Shown: positions 12,724-25,902 of the stretch, piece by piece
How the letters are laid out: each line of letters opens with the position of its first letter
Numbering within the stretch: the stretch's first letter is position 1
The notes under the pieces: generated by a model
The model's database searches: none
Told to the model about the DNA's origin: nothing
What the model saw: only the letters and a program-made list of their open reading frames with translations
From: Cephalopachus bancanus
Lineage: Eukaryota > Chordata > Mammalia > Primates > Tarsiidae
Direction: 5' to 3'
DNA length: 64,000 nucleotides
Assembly: GCA_027257055.1 (NCBI GenBank)
Contig: JAPVLO010000520.1
Location: 682,001 to 746,000 of the forward strand
Position numbers and translations under genes: made by a program

Positions 12724-13016
12724 TTTTTTTTTTTTTTTTTTGAGTTGGAGTCTCACTCTGTCGCCCAGACTGGAGTGCAGTGGCCGCTCCCTGCCACCGC
12801 AGCCTCGACCTGCTGGGCTCCGGCGATCCTTCTGCCTCAGCCTTCCGAGTAGCCGGAATTACAGGCATGCGCTACCACGCCCGGCTGATTTTTTGATTTA
12901 TTGTAGAGATGAGGTCTCGCTGCCCAGGCGGGTCTCGAACCCGCGGGCTCAGGCAATCCACTCACCTCAGCCTCCCAAAGGCGCGGGATTACAGGCTGAG
13001 CCACTGAGCCCGGCTT
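12724..13016 (-). mobile_element. Alu, lineage-specific type, full-length
   Basis: Complete dimer with about 20 Ts at its tail. 'ttgcagttttttt' is repeated on both sides as the target duplication. High CpG retention indicates a young copy. Confidence 0.96.
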
Positions 13017-13017
13017 G

Positions 13018-13659
13018 CAGTTTTTTTAAAAATCACAATTTCACAAATCCCTCTTTTGCTGATTCGTGTGGGAAATGGCAACTTTACTGCTGTTTGGTGT
13101 GGTCTTTCTGGTTTGTTTGCTTAAACAATGCTATATAAGCATTGGGATTACTTTATAGGTTCCCACAAGGTGGCATGGCTAAATAATCAGAAGAAAACTC
13201 AAGAGATCACATTTCCCACTGCAGTTAAAGTTGAATATATTAGTGAGTAGTAAAGATTGCATTTGTGGTTCTACGTTTATCAAAGGACGTCATTATATTT
13301 GAAATGAAGACTAGGAAGAAAGCAGTATTTGTGCAAAGCAGTGAGTCCCAGATAATTCTGAAGAATAATTCATGGGACGCATGTAAATAGAGGAAATAAA
13401 ATGGAGCCACATATTTACAATAGAGTCTATTATGAAATTTCAAGGTGGATATAGGAAGCATCTACATACAGTCACAGGATGGAATCCTGCTTCATGACCT
13501 GATATCTGTTCCAACCCTAGTTCCTATAATTGTATATAGATGAATTTATCACCAGTAAAAGACACAGCACAAATATATGTAACCCACCTATGCTTAACTG
13601 GGACTCACAGTACTGATGACAATTGAGGTCAAGTTCATTCACTGAGAGACAAATTCCTT
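13018..13659. other. no gene or repeat recognised
   Basis: AT-rich sequence between two Alus with no supported feature. Confidence 0.4.
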
Positions 13660-13951
13660 TTTTTTGGGGGGGGGTTGGAGTCCCACTCTGTCACCCAGAC
13701 TGGAGTGCAGTGGCTGCTCCCGGCCACTGCAGCCTCGACCTGCTGGGGCTCCTGTGATCCTTCCACCTCAGCCTTCCAAGTAGCTGTAATTACAGGTGCA
13801 CGCTACAATGCCTGGCTGATTTTTTGATTTATTGTAGAGATGAGATCTCACCAAGTTGCCCAGGCAGGTCTCGAACCCGCAGGCTCAGGCAATCCACTCA
13901 CCTCAGCCTCCCAAGGTGTGGGATTACAGACTGAGCCACCGAGCCCGGCTG
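13660..13951 (-). mobile_element. Alu, lineage-specific type, somewhat older
   Basis: Full dimer with CpG decay. Target duplication 'gagagacaaattc' on the left and 'gagagataaattc' on the right. Confidence 0.95.
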
Positions 13952-15621
13952 AGAGATAAATTCTAATGATAACTCTTCTTTAAGTCATATTTTGCTTCTG
14001 TCACACTTGATACTCATATCATTCACTTTTTCTCTGTGATGGTTTTTAGGGACTTTGTTAGGATTTTTAAAAAAGTTATGTCATTGGAGGTCTGTCAGCA
14101 CTCTAATATACATGGATGGTGTTGGGAAGGTAACTGTGTATAAAGATTTGTGTATCTGGGGTCCAGTTTAGGCACTGAATTTATTAGGCATTGCATCTAT
14201 TTAGGTGAGGCAGGTTGATAAGCTATTTCTTTTGCATGTGACTTTGCAGGATCTAACAAGAACAGCTTTTCCATCTTTTACCTTTTTGTTTTGTGGTGGC
14301 TATTTTGGAGATCAGTGCAAGGGGCTTTAGGAGAAATGGTTTCACCTGATACAGAAACGTGAGAAAGGAGAGTACCAGAACAGTATTGATGCTGTTAAAT
14401 TAAACATAAATACTCAAATGCTTTTAGTTCAAACACAATTATATACTACTGAACGAGCATCCTATGTAAATTTGCTTTCAGAAAACAAAAATGACTTACC
14501 AACAGCATACAGGGGAAAGCATCAGATGGGGCTCTATCATTATGGAAATTGTATTCAAGATATATTTTTCTTTGCTTCTTTGTGAATTCATTTACTTAGA
14601 TAGAAGTAACTTTATGTCAGTGTCGAACAATGGGAAAAAAAGAGAAGCAGTTGCAGATAATTTTCCCTATCAAATTGGTCAATATGCCCTCATCCATTCA
14701 CCCAATGTAAAATTCAATAGCTCTAGATAGTAGGCACATTCTTTGGGGACTACCACAGCATGCAAATACCAAATTATATCCACAGTAAAGTTTTTCTTCA
14801 GGCAAAGGACAGAGAGGGGTGAGAAAGTAGGGATTCCATAGATGGTGTTTACTCAGGCACTATTTCTTTTGTGATGATATGATTCCCTGGTGCAGTGTGA
14901 AAATCCCCTCCATGTGAAGACTATTAAAAAATAAACCATAATGGTTCAAGAATTATTAAATTATTAAATGGAAGAACTTAAAATTATCCAGATTGCTTCT
15001 TGTTATCTCCCCAAGGAAACTATATTTTGCATTCAAACATAGTTTAAATACTGTCTTGGAAAATATTGCTAGTTTTTTCTTAACATAGGCAGCCACACTT
15101 CTTTTACTATATCAAAAGTTTATACTTGTTTCATGTAATCAGCTTTATCACTGATAAATTATCATCAGTAATTACATCCTGTGAAAAATGCAAGATAGTG
15201 AATGTTTCTTTAAAATTTAAACATCACAAATTTTATACATTTTATACATACAAATTTTATACAATATTTAAAACATCACAAATTTTATCAACAGATATGA
15301 AATGACTCATTGGCCAGATTGCTCAATTCGTTAATTCAATCAAAGTGTTAGCAAATAATGAAAAAGTGGATATGATCAAGTTAGTTTGACAGTGCAGATG
15401 CAGGATAAGAAAACACATGAGCAAAATATACATTACATATTTTGTCTATGTGATACTACAGTAACATTGTTAAGAGTCATAATAAGACCTCTTGGGCATA
15501 CTGTACACTATTCAGATGGTAGGTACAATAAAAATCCAGACTTCCTCACTATACAATTTATTCATGTAACCAAAAACTACTTGTACCCCCCAAACTATTG
15601 AAATTTAAGAGAAAATAATTT
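13952..15621. other. no gene seen
   Basis: AT-rich sequence. 'catcacaaattttat' recurs at 15220-15290, giving a short local repeat. No coding evidence. Confidence 0.4.
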
Positions 15622-15903
15622 TATTTTTTGAGTTGGAGTCTCACTCTGTCGCTCAGACTGGAGTGCAGTGGCCGCTCCCGGCCACTGCAGCCTCGACCTG
15701 CTGGGCTCCGGCAATCCTTCCGCCTCAGCCTTCCGAGTAGCCGGAACTACAGGCATGTGCTACCATGTCCGGCTGATGTTTTGATTTATTGTAGAGATGA
15801 GGTCTTGCTGCCCAGGTGGGTCTGGAACCCGCGGGCTCAGGCAATCCACTCACCTCAGCCTCCCAAAGGTGCGGGATTACAGGCTGAGCCACCGAGCCTG
15901 GCT
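15622..15903 (-). mobile_element. Alu, lineage-specific type, full-length
   Basis: Full dimer flanked by 'agagaaaataatttt' and 'aaaagaaaataattt', an imperfect target duplication. Confidence 0.95.
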
Positions 15904-16035
15904 AAAAGAAAATAATTTGAAAGAATAATATAATCAGCAAGGTCAGAATAAAATCAAATATTGTTTCTTATATAATTTTAAACGTAGTTCAGGATGGTTA
16001 TTATGCTGATCTTATTAAAAATAATAAACTTTGGA

Positions 16036-17449
16036 CTTCCGGCAAGATGGCAATGGAGCAGGTCAGACTGTGAAAGTCTCCACAAAAGCCAGTGTCCATA
16101 AAGACTCTCTGCAAGAGTGTGTGTGTGCCAGTAGGTGAGTGAAAGTCCGTTTGAGGAGAGCCTTGGGTTCATGCACCCAGGGGTCTCCTCTGGAGGTGAC
16201 TGCAACCCCCACTGCCCTGAGATTAGAGCCACTGGCATGCAGGATCATCTACTGTTCTCAGTGGTCTCCTGAGAAGAGGCAGCAAAAGGATCCAGTCTTC
16301 ATCACCTGGTGACTGGCCCACACCATCACCTCTGTCAGCAGAGCACTACGAGACTGGGATGGATCGGTGGAGAGAGAAGATCAGGGAGAGCTGCAGAGGA
16401 GCCCCATGACTGGTGAGGAAATGCCAACCGGAGCCATTTTCTCTGTCTCAGGAGCAGGCAGAGACCTGCATTGCCCTGCTCAGCTCCACCCAACCTCCAA
16501 CTTGGGACCTAGAAGTAACCTCATCAGACTCGGAAGACAGACACCTCTCCCCCACACTGGATCAGATACAGATGCATCAGATCTGAGTGAGAGACTTGAC
16601 AGGTAGCAAGACTGCTGAGTCCAGATCTAAGCCACCCTCCTCCCATGGTAGTCCATGTGCTGAGAGTAACCCTATCAGCCTGTGTTGAGAGCAGAGGGGA
16701 GGGGCTGGAGATCAGAACCAAAAGGAAGTTGGATTTACAAGAATGACCTCAGATAGAGTTTTGTTATTTTGTTTGCTTTGTTTGATTTTTTTCTTCGTTT
16801 GTTTTTTGTTTTAGTTTTTTTCTCTTCTTTCTGCAAGTATTTTCATACTTGCTTTGTTTCTGTTATTTTATTGCTTTTCTTTCAGACTTCCTGTTTGTGT
16901 ATGGGTATTTCTGAGGGAGAGTATATCAATAGGGGGATTTTGTCAGTTTGTGTGTTTATATGGTTATCTGTATGCTTTCGTTTTTTAATCTTTTTTATCT
17001 TTCTTTGTGTCTCTTTTCATATGTTAGTTGGTATGCTTATTTGTTTTCCCTTTTCTTCTTCTCTCTCTCCACCTTCCTCTCCTCCCCTTCTTCCTTTTCC
17101 CATTCTTTTCCTTTTTCTTACTTTATTTTGCATTTGGGAGGCAAACCCATACTCCCACTGCATAGACAGATTGTGAGGCAGTGGGAAGTGGGTTCCGGGG
17201 TGACCACACACTAGTCAGCAGATATGGGGATCTGTAGATAGTTTATGAATCACAACTACCCCCTCAATAAAATCTCAAAACTGCAAAAAAGTACAAGCCC
17301 CACCCACAGTCCAGCTCCAGAATCAAATAAAAACCAGAGGAACCACATAAGGAAGAATAGGAGATTGAGCAAACAGAAGTAAAAGTTACCCTCCTATCCC
17401 TGAACAACAGAATTAAAGAAGAGGTAAAAAAGGGGGTGGAAAATCTATA
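16036..17449 (+). promoter_or_regulatory. L1 number 1 5' UTR / former internal promoter
   Basis: AAGATGG at 16044-16050, a few bases from the element start, matches the YY1 site position known for primate L1 promoters. Only the last part, from about 16690, resembles the 5' UTR of the L1 at 49426. Confidence 0.6.
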
Positions 17450-18410
17450 CAAAGAAAAATCAAAGGAAGAATATTAGACTCACATAGATCTCTGGTAGGT
17501 CAATCACTGAGGATACAGACTTCAGAACACAAACAACGAAAAGCTTCCAGAATGGTCTTAAACCACAAACCCAGCTATCAAGACATTAATAGAGAAAATA
17601 AATAGAATTGAGGAGAGAAAGAGGAACGAATGAGGGAGTTGATAATTGAGATAACAGCAATAAAAAGCACAGTGAATGAAATAAATAACAAACTGAACAG
17701 CATGGAAAGCAGAGATAACCAAGCAGAAGAAAGAATCTCAGAGCTTGAGGACCAAAATATTGAACTAACCCAAGCAGTTAAAAACATAGAAATGAAGCTT
17801 AAAAAGACAGAATAAAACCTCTGAGAGATGAGTGATTATTTCAAGAGGCTGAACTTAAGATCAATTGGACTCTCTGAGGCAGATAGAGAGACAGAGACCA
17901 CCCTGGAGCAAACAATCCATTAAATTATCCAAGAAAACTTCCCTCATCTCATCAATGATGTGACCATTCAAACACAAGTGATTCAGAGAATCCCTGCAAG
18001 ACAACAAATGAGAAGACCAACTCCTAGACACACAGTAATTTGCCTACACTAAGTAGGTATAAAAGAAAAGATCCTAAAGGCAGCAAGAGAAAAATGTCAG
18101 ACTACCAACCAGGAAAGACTAATTAGAATAGCAGCAGACTTATCTACAGAAACACTTCAGGCTAGGAGAGCTGGGAGCCCAATCTTCAAAGTTCTCAAAG
18201 ATAAACTATTTCAACCAAGAATTACCTATCCAGCTAAGTTAAGCTTCATCAGTGATGGAGAATTAAAATTATCCCAGACATTCAATCCCTGAGAGCTTAT
18301 GCTGCCTCCAGATCAGCTCTACAAGAAACACTTAAGAAAATATTAAACACAGAAGAAAAGCAAAGAAAAATGACAAAACTCTTCTCAAGAATCCAGAAAA
18401 GAGATTGAAA
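17450..18410 (+). pseudogene. L1 ORF1 remnant (RNA-binding coiled-coil protein)
   Basis: A coiled-coil segment with AEERISELEDQNIELTQA is visible at about 17720-17780. RRM and C-terminal blocks follow in different frames (for example IAADLSTETLQARRA-like sequence near 18130). Stops and frameshifts make it non-functional. Confidence 0.85.
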
Positions 18411-18489
18411 ACACACATGAATCAACTCCAAAATCAAAAGAGAGACAACAAATAAACAGCAGCAACAACAGCAAACTCTATAAAAACCT

Positions 18490-21400
18490 CATGACAGGGA
18501 TAAACTCTCACAGCTCAACTATTAGCCAGAATGTGAATGAACTAAATGCATCACTGAAAAGACATAGAATGGCAAAATAGATAAAATGTCATAAGGTGGC
18601 AATATATTGTCTTAAAGAGACTCTTCTCACCAGAAGGGACACTCACAGACTCAAAGTAAGAGGATAAGAAACAAAATTTCAGGCAAACGGAACAGGGAAG
18701 AAAGCAGGAGTCATGATCTTAATATGAGACGAAATGCCGGGCTTGGTGGCTCAGCCTGTAATCCCGCAACTTAGGAGGCTGAAGTGAGTGGATTGCCTGA
18801 GCCTGCGGGTTTGAGACCCACCTGGGAAAGTTGGTGAGACCTCATCTCTACAATAAATCAAAAAATTAGCCGGGTGTGGTAGCGTGCGCCTGTAGTTCCA
18901 GCTACTTGGAAGGCTGAGGTGGAAGGATCACTGGACCCCAGCAGCTCGAGGCTGCAATGGCCAGGAGAGGCCACTGCACTCCAGTCTGGGCGACAGAGTG
19001 AGACTCCAACTCAAAAAAAAATATTAGATAAAATACCCTTTAAGTTAACAAAAATTATAAAAGATACAGAAGAACACTATATAATGATAAAAGATTCAAT
19101 TCATCAATAACAAATATCCCTCCTAAACATATATGAACTCAACATAAGAGTGCCAACTTTCTTTTTAAAAATATTTTTATACCAACTTTCATAAAGCAGC
19201 TTCTAGGTAAACTTAAAAAAGATATTGACTCTAGCATTATCATAGCTGGAGACTTAAATACCTCACTCACAACCCTACGCAGATCATCAAGACAAAAAAT
19301 CAATAAGCAAATAAGGAACCTCAATGTGACACTTGACCAAATGGAATTAATTTACACCTACAGAGCATTCCACCCCACAACCATGGAATATACATTCTAC
19401 TCATCACCACATGGCACATACTCTAAGATTGACCACATCCTTGGCCATAAATCAAACATAAATAAATGCTATAAGATTGAAATATTGCCATGTACCTTTG
19501 CAGACCACAGTGGAATAAAAATAAATATCAACACCAACAAAGTTCACCCAGAACCCACAAAGACATGGAAACTAAACAACATAATGCTAAACAATTCTTG
19601 GGTCAACATGGAAATCAAACCAGAGATTAAAATATACCTGGAAAAAAATGAAAATGGAGAAACATCTTATCAAATGCTGGGATGTCATGAAAACAGTACT
19701 AAGAGGGGAATTCAGATCTCTACAAACACACAGGAAGAAAATGGAAAGAACACAAGTCAACAGTCTAACAAGTCACCTAAGGAAGCTGGAAAAGCAAGAC
19801 CACCAAACCCTAACTTCAGCAGAAGAATCCAGATCACCAAAATAAAGGCCCAGATTCAGGACATAGAAGACAAAAATATAATACAAAAAACAATGAAACA
19901 AAAAGTGCATTCTTTGAAAGGATAAACAAGATTGATGGACTCCTACCTAGACTGACCAAGAAAAAGAGAGAAAAAACCAAATAAACATGACCAGAAATGC
20001 AAAAGATCAAGTCACAACTGACCCCGAAGAAATTAACAAGATTTTCAGAGATTACTTTGTACACTTGTATGGAAACAAACTTGAAAATCTAAGGGAAGTG
20101 GACGACTTTCTGACATTACACAACCTTCCCAGGTTGAAACAAGAAGAAATCAAGACCCTAAATAGACCAATAACAATCAAGGAAATTGACTATGTCATAA
20201 AAAAACTAAATACAAAAAAATCCCTGGACCAGATGGCTTTCCAGTAGAATTCTATCAAACACACAAGAAGGAACTGATACCATTCCTATTGAAAGTATTC
20301 CAGGCAAATGAGAAAGATGGAACTCTCTTCAAATCATTTTATGAAGCTAACATCACATTGATACCCAAACCAAGTAAAGATCCAACTAGGAAAGGGAACT
20401 ACAGGCTAATATCCTTGATGAACATAGATGCTAAAATTTTCAACAAGATCCTAGCAAACAGGTTCCAGCAACACATCTCAAAAATCATCCACCATGATCC
20501 AGTAGACTTCATTCCCAGGATACAGGGCTAGTTTAATATTCACAAGACCATAAATGTAATTAAAGACATCAACAGATGTAAAGACAAAAACCACATGATT
20601 ATATCATTAGATGCAGAAAAAGCTTTTGCTAAAATTCAGCAACTCTTCTTGATAAGATCCCTCGAACATCATGGTATATAAAATAAATGAGCAAAAGACA
20701 GTCGTATTCCTATACACCAACAAAAAACACACAGAAACTCAAATAAAAAACACAATCCCTTTCACAACAGCCACACACACACACACACAAAACAAATACC
20801 TTGGCATTTTCCTAACCAGAGTCATGAAAGACCTTTACAATGAAAACTACAAAACACTGCTCAAAGAAATCAAAGATGGCACAAACAAATGGAAAATATT
20901 CCATGCTCATGGATTGAAAGAATCAACATTGTTAAGATGTCCATCCTACCCAAGGCAATCTACAGATTTGATGCAATACCCATTAAATTACCAGCAGCAT
21001 TCTTCTCAGACCTGGAAATGACAATACAGGAATTCATATGGAAACATAAACAACCACGGAATAGCTTAAATAATCCTTAGCAAAAAAGCAGGGCTGGAGG
21101 TATCTTTATTATGAAACTACAATAATCAAAACAGCCTGGTAAAGGTACAAGAACAGTCAGATAGACCAATGGAACAGGATAGAGATTCTAGAAGCAAAAC
21201 CTTAATTTCTCAACCAACTCATCTTCAACAAAGCTTCCACCACTAACCACTGGGGAGAGGAGAATCTATTCAGTAAATGGTGCTGGGAAAACTGACTGAT
21301 CACATGCAAAAGATTAAAACAAGACCCCTACGTATCACCACACACAAAAAGAATTACTTTACATGGATCAAAGACATAAATGTAAAACCTCAAACTATAA

Positions 21401-22290
21401 AAACCTTAGAAAATGCAGGAGACACCCTTATGGAAATTGGAACTGGCAACCAATTCCTGATCAAAACCCCAAGTGCCCATGCCGTAAGAGATAAGATAGG
21501 CAAGTGGGACCTCATCAAATTGACAAACGTCTACAAAGTCAAAGAAACCATCAAGAGCAGGGAGACAGCCCACAGACTGGGAAAAATTATTTGTCAAATG
21601 TATGTCTGAGAAAGACCTAACATCTAGGATCTACAAGGAACTCAAATGTGCTCAAAAGAAAAAAAAAACAAACAGCCTCCTTACAAAGTGGGCAAAATAT
21701 ATGAATAGACACTTCTCAAAAGAAGACACACAAACAACCAACAGATACATGAAAAATGCTCAGCCTCACTAGTCATCAAAGAAATGCAAATTAAAACCAC
21801 CCTGGGATACCACCTAACTTCAGTCAGATGGCCATCATCAATAACTCAAAAAACAACAAATGCTGGAGAGGATGCGGTGAAAAGGGATCACTTCTACACT
21901 GTTGGTGGAAGTGTAAACTAGTACAGCCTCTGTGGAAAACTGTTTGGAGATTCCAAAGATCTAAAAATTGACCTTCCATATGGCCCTGGGAATATACCTG
22001 AAGGAACTCAAATCACTCTATGAAAAAGACACCTGCACACGTATATTTATTACAGCATTGTTTACAATAGCAAAAAGATGGAACCAACCATGTTGCATAT
22101 TGAAAGATAACTGGATAAAAAAATGTGGTACATATACACGATGGAATATTACACAGTCATAAAGAAGGACAAAATTATGAACCTCCCAGCATCTCGAATG
22201 GACTTAGAATCTGTAATACTGAGTGACCTATCACAGAAAAAAAGTACTGAGTATCACATGTTCTCACTTTTAAGTGAACCTTGAACAATT
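18490..22290 (+). pseudogene. L1 ORF2 remnant (endonuclease / reverse transcriptase)
   Basis: Recognisable endonuclease text ([21 protein letters not shown]) lies at about 19390-19460. Reverse-transcriptase text follows ([17 protein letters not shown] at about 20410). A stretch of RT including the FADD region is missing around 20670, where the sequence jumps to the [14 protein letters not shown] segment. An Alu splits the endonuclease region. Confidence 0.88.
18736..19021 (+). mobile_element. Alu inside L1 number 1
   Basis: Full dimer with an A-tail. 'aatatgagacgaaat' on the left and 'aatattagataaaat' on the right form a 15-bp target duplication with three mismatches. It therefore post-dates the L1. 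Confidence 0.95.
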
Positions 22291-22440
22291 ATTGTAATAC
22301 TATTAGAAAAGGATTGGCGGTAGTGGGAATCTGCCGGGGATGGAGGGTGCACACCTCATCTACAAGGGTACACACATAATGAACATTTGTATACTTAACC
22401 CTGAATTGTACCCCACATCTTTAAAATAAAAATAATTAAA

Positions 22441-22992
22441 TTAAGTTAAATTTAATTTTAAAAGAAAGAGTTACGATATGGAGAAACAGGTTTCAAAAAT
22501 TGTGGAATAACGTTCATCTATAAAATGCTACTATCTAACGGATAGCTCAGGATTTCTTACTTCCAGGTAGTAACCAAAATTTAACATTACTAAGAACAAA
22601 AATTCTAGTTAATATATAGGTCTAGATACAAAATATGCCAAAGAAGATGTGTTTTTAATTTAAAAAAATGCAAGAAAGACATAATGTGTTATATAACCTG
22701 GAGATTATTTAAAAATTATTTTTAAAAAGGATAGAAAGAGATCAATGAATAAAAGAGATATGAAGAAAGCTGTGGATATAAAGATATATTTTGGTAAGGA
22801 AGGTTATAAAGGAAAGAATAATTTTGTATGAGAAAGCATTTTGTATGATAAATTTTTGTCCCAAAATAAAATGACTGGCTATTTAGAAAGGAGGAAAGTA
22901 TAAGAAAAATCAGAAAGTCCAAACATTTTATGATATGGTTTATAAAAGCAAATTTATAACAATAATTTTTATATGATTAAGTTGGTTACAAT
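22441..22992. other. AT-rich, nothing recognised
   Basis: No gene or repeat supported. Confidence 0.4.
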
Positions 22993-23004
22993 TTAAAACA
23001 GATA

Positions 23005-23104
23005 TTTATTTATTTATTTTATTTTTATTTTTAATCAATATTTTTTATTATGATGTTGTAGGGTACAGTGAAGCAACCATGCTGTCCGTCAAAAGAGGAC
23101 TGGA
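23005..23104 (-). mobile_element. very short L1 insertion with 5' inversion
   Basis: The first part ('aatattttttattatgatgt', 'tgtagggtaca') is the L1 3' end on the minus strand. At about 23070 it switches to plus-strand L1 ('gaagcaaccatgctgtccgt'). This is a twin-priming structure of about 100 bp. TTAAAACAGATA precedes it at 22993-23004 and follows it at 23105-23116. Confidence 0.75.
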
Positions 23105-23116
23105 TTAAAACAGATA

Positions 23117-23422
23117 ATTTATTTATTTATTTATTTATTTATTTATTTTTTGAGTTGGAGTCTCACTCTGTCGCCCAGACTGGAGTGCAGTGGCCGCTTC
23201 CGGCCACCACAGCCTCGCCTGCTGGGCTCCGGCGATCGTTCTGCCTCCGCCTTCCGAGTAGCCGGAATTACAGCCATGCGCTACCACGCCCGGCTGATTT
23301 TTTGATTTATTGTAGAGATGAGGTCTCGCTGCCAGGCGGGTCTCGAACCCGCGGGCTCAGGCAATCCACTCACCTCAGCCTCCCAAAGGCGCGGGATTAC
23401 AGGCTGAGCCACCGAGCCCGGC
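23117..23422 (-). mobile_element. Alu, lineage-specific type, full-length, young
   Basis: The tail is (TTTA)n plus Ts and the dimer is complete and CpG-rich. A perfect 17-bp duplication 'ttaaaacagataattta' flanks it (23105 and 23423). The same 12-mer also occurs before the neighbouring L1. Confidence 0.96.
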
Positions 23423-23520
23423 TTAAAACAGATAATTTATAATAATCTTTTAAATATTGGTTGCCTAGGTTAGAACAAGATTTTCTAATGGTATTGATTT
23501 TCTCTTAATAAAAGAGTTTT

Positions 23521-23686
23521 AATTTTTCTGTCACTTGTTTAAAATTTCTGTCACTTGTTTAAAATAAAAGTCACTAGTTTAATATTTCTGTCACTTGTTT
23601 AAAATTTCTGTCACTTGTTTAAATTTTCTGTCACTTGTTTAAAATAAAAGAAGTTTTAATTTTTCTGTCACTTGTTTAAAATTTCT
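23521..23686 (+). repeat. 20-bp minisatellite
   Basis: The unit 'tttctgtcacttgtttaaaa' recurs with exact 20-bp spacing. GTCACTTG lies at 23530, 23550, 23590, 23610 and 23630, GTCACTAG at 23570, and a further unit at 23667 follows 'aaaataaaagaagttttaat'. Confidence 0.93.
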
Positions 23687-23689
23687 CAC

Positions 23690-24779
23690 ATATCTCTTAG
23701 AAGTTCAACTTTTGCTATGTCTCACTACTTTCAGCTTTTTCCCCCTTGAGAAACCCTGACATAACTCACTCCTTCAACATTTTTTGTCAGCTCTTGCAAC
23801 ATTTTGTTCTCCCTCCAGTTCTAACTGCTGTTGTGGTCTGATGCTTAAAGTGTTTTATCTTGAAGGTCTAAAAAAACGGTATTTCCACCAGTGTAACTTG
23901 ATTCTGTACTTTTGACTATTCTTGATATGTCTAAATTGTTCTATGTAACCAGAATACTTTTTATACTGTTGCTATGAATCATGTATTTTTCTGCTATACT
24001 CACAACGTTGGACACATTCTTCATGAATTTAATTAAATTCAAGTACTTTTTCTATCAGATTATTCAAATGGGCTTCTCATAAGAAGAAACATTCACACTG
24101 CCGGAGGTTTTTCTTTGCCTGTTCGGTAACAGGTGTAAGAAATAAAGATCTTACATTTTAACAAGATAATTTCTATGTAGTCTTTATTAGGTTTTTGATT
24201 ACTTAGGAAAACTGAGCGCTAAAAAGGTTAATGTTTTTACATCCATATAATTTTCTGTATTCTATCTGAAATTTATGGCTACCACTTTTATGAAATGAGT
24301 AACTATTATTTTACAATGATCTCTGATTCTATTTTGATTAGTTGTTCTGAGTCCTTTCACATCTTTGATAAACATCTTACCAACTATTCGTTGTGCTGTC
24401 AAGTTACAGGACTTTGACTCCTGGATCTAAAAAAAAGACAGTGACTCCTGCTAAATCATATTAACCAGGACCTCATCTTTGGACACAGGAGAAGGTAACA
24501 ATAAAAATAAATTGCTTTCATGAGACACAAGGACAAGAGTGTATACAAAGACACTAAGACTCATTTAATAATTTTGCCTCTGTCTAAATCTTTGATACTA
24601 GATAATTTGAGTGCTCAGCTGCCTATGAGCTTTCTTTTCATGTCATTATCAAAATTAGACAGGGCTTATGACCTTTTTGTTGGAAAAGTTGCTAGTTATT
24701 TATATCGTGTGTTATTTTCAGAATTTAAGACTATTTAATCCTTCTAGGCCAATCTGTTTTGCATTTTCACCACACTGCT
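23690..24779. other. no clear feature; possible outer part of the retroviral remnant
   Basis: 'aataaagatcttaca' near 24140 could be an LTR-like end. I cannot establish it. Confidence 0.35.
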
Positions 24780-25902
24780 GCTAAAGCTATACAATATCAG
24801 GCACCCTACCTCTAGTAGGCCCAGGGATTATCGTGGAAGACATAGGTGGATGGGATTGCAAGGGATGGGATTTTGAGAGGTAAAATTAGTCCACATACTG
24901 CAAATCAAAGATGGGTATACAGGTGCCTAGACAGTTGTTGGATCAGCACATAAAACTTGTAGAGAAGTTAATTTTGTAATCTCCTTGTTTTTTGACTTAT
25001 GGTTTGGGTTCTCATGTTGCTTTAAAAGATTTTAAGGGTTAATGATTGCCTGCCCACCTCTATTCATCTGACCTATAACAGTTAATTGGCTATACGTCTA
25101 TTGACTCTAAGTCCCTTGGCCATAAGAGTCCACCAAGGGACATGATGAATCCAGGGCAAGTAGTGACACCACTCTGGCAACGATATGAGACAAAATAAAA
25201 CTTGGTCATCAATGCTACCTTTAGCATATCTTGACAAAAAAGGAAAAAAAAAATCCTAAGCCTCCCTGCCAAGGGGACCACAGATAAACCTTAAAAACGT
25301 AGTTCTTGGCCATGACGGAACAGGAGGTCAGACATGCCTCATTATATCCCTTCCCTTTTGGAGTTTAGACACAACAATGGACCCAGATGAGACCTTTTCT
25401 TCTCATATGTGTCCAGTTTTAATATTCTTATGTACTCACACTGACTACAGAGAACTTAGATACAAATATGAGAGAATCCCTATGAGGCTTCCAGACGTCC
25501 CTTAATTCATTGATAAGTGTTGTTTTTAATAGTAGACTGATTTTAGAGTACATTCTAGCAAAACAGGGAAGTCTGTATGGTGGTCAACAAAACCCATTAC
25601 ACCTATATAAATAGCTCTGAAATGGTTAAGACAAATATACAAAAATTTGTAAACAGATTTCTTAGTTACATCACTTCAACCAAGGGTCAGATCCTAACCA
25701 GGTCTGGTCAATATGTTATCCTTCCTAACATTACTTGGGTCCTACCTTTACTCAGGCCAGTAGTAGTTATTACGATTACTTTCTAGTCCTTGCCTTTTAA
25801 ATGTTTTAGTAAAGTCTGTGTCTTCCAGACTTCAATAATTCCAAGTCAGGCTATTGATGGCACAAGCGAGAGATTTTTTATAGCTGCCAAGGTTAGGTGG
25901 AG
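24780..25902 (+). mobile_element. endogenous retrovirus internal remnant (class I-like), heavily broken
   Basis: Near 25735-25790 the plus strand encodes a short hydrophobic WVLPLLRPVV-type stretch, like the membrane segment at the end of gammaretroviral Env. It is followed by a stop and then an LTR. No open gag, pol or env frame remains. Assignment to a named family is not possible by eye. Confidence 0.5.

Larger units (their letters stand above)
16036..22440 (+). mobile_element. L1 number 1: near-full-length, degraded, interrupted by an Alu
   Basis: In order: a 5' UTR from 16036, ORF1 remnants at about 17450-18410, ORF2 remnants from about 18490 to 22290, and an A-rich end near 22436. ORF1 and ORF2 carry many stops and frameshifts. 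The 5' UTR is about 1.4 kb and contains a pyrimidine-rich segment (about 16755-17115) that is absent from the other full-length L1. No convincing target duplication could be separated from the flanking A/T-rich sequence. Confidence 0.9.

Noticed and set aside
15628..15915. Frames containing WSLTLSPRLECSG-type text, here and at other Alus
   Set aside because: They are antisense translations of Alu elements, not proteins.
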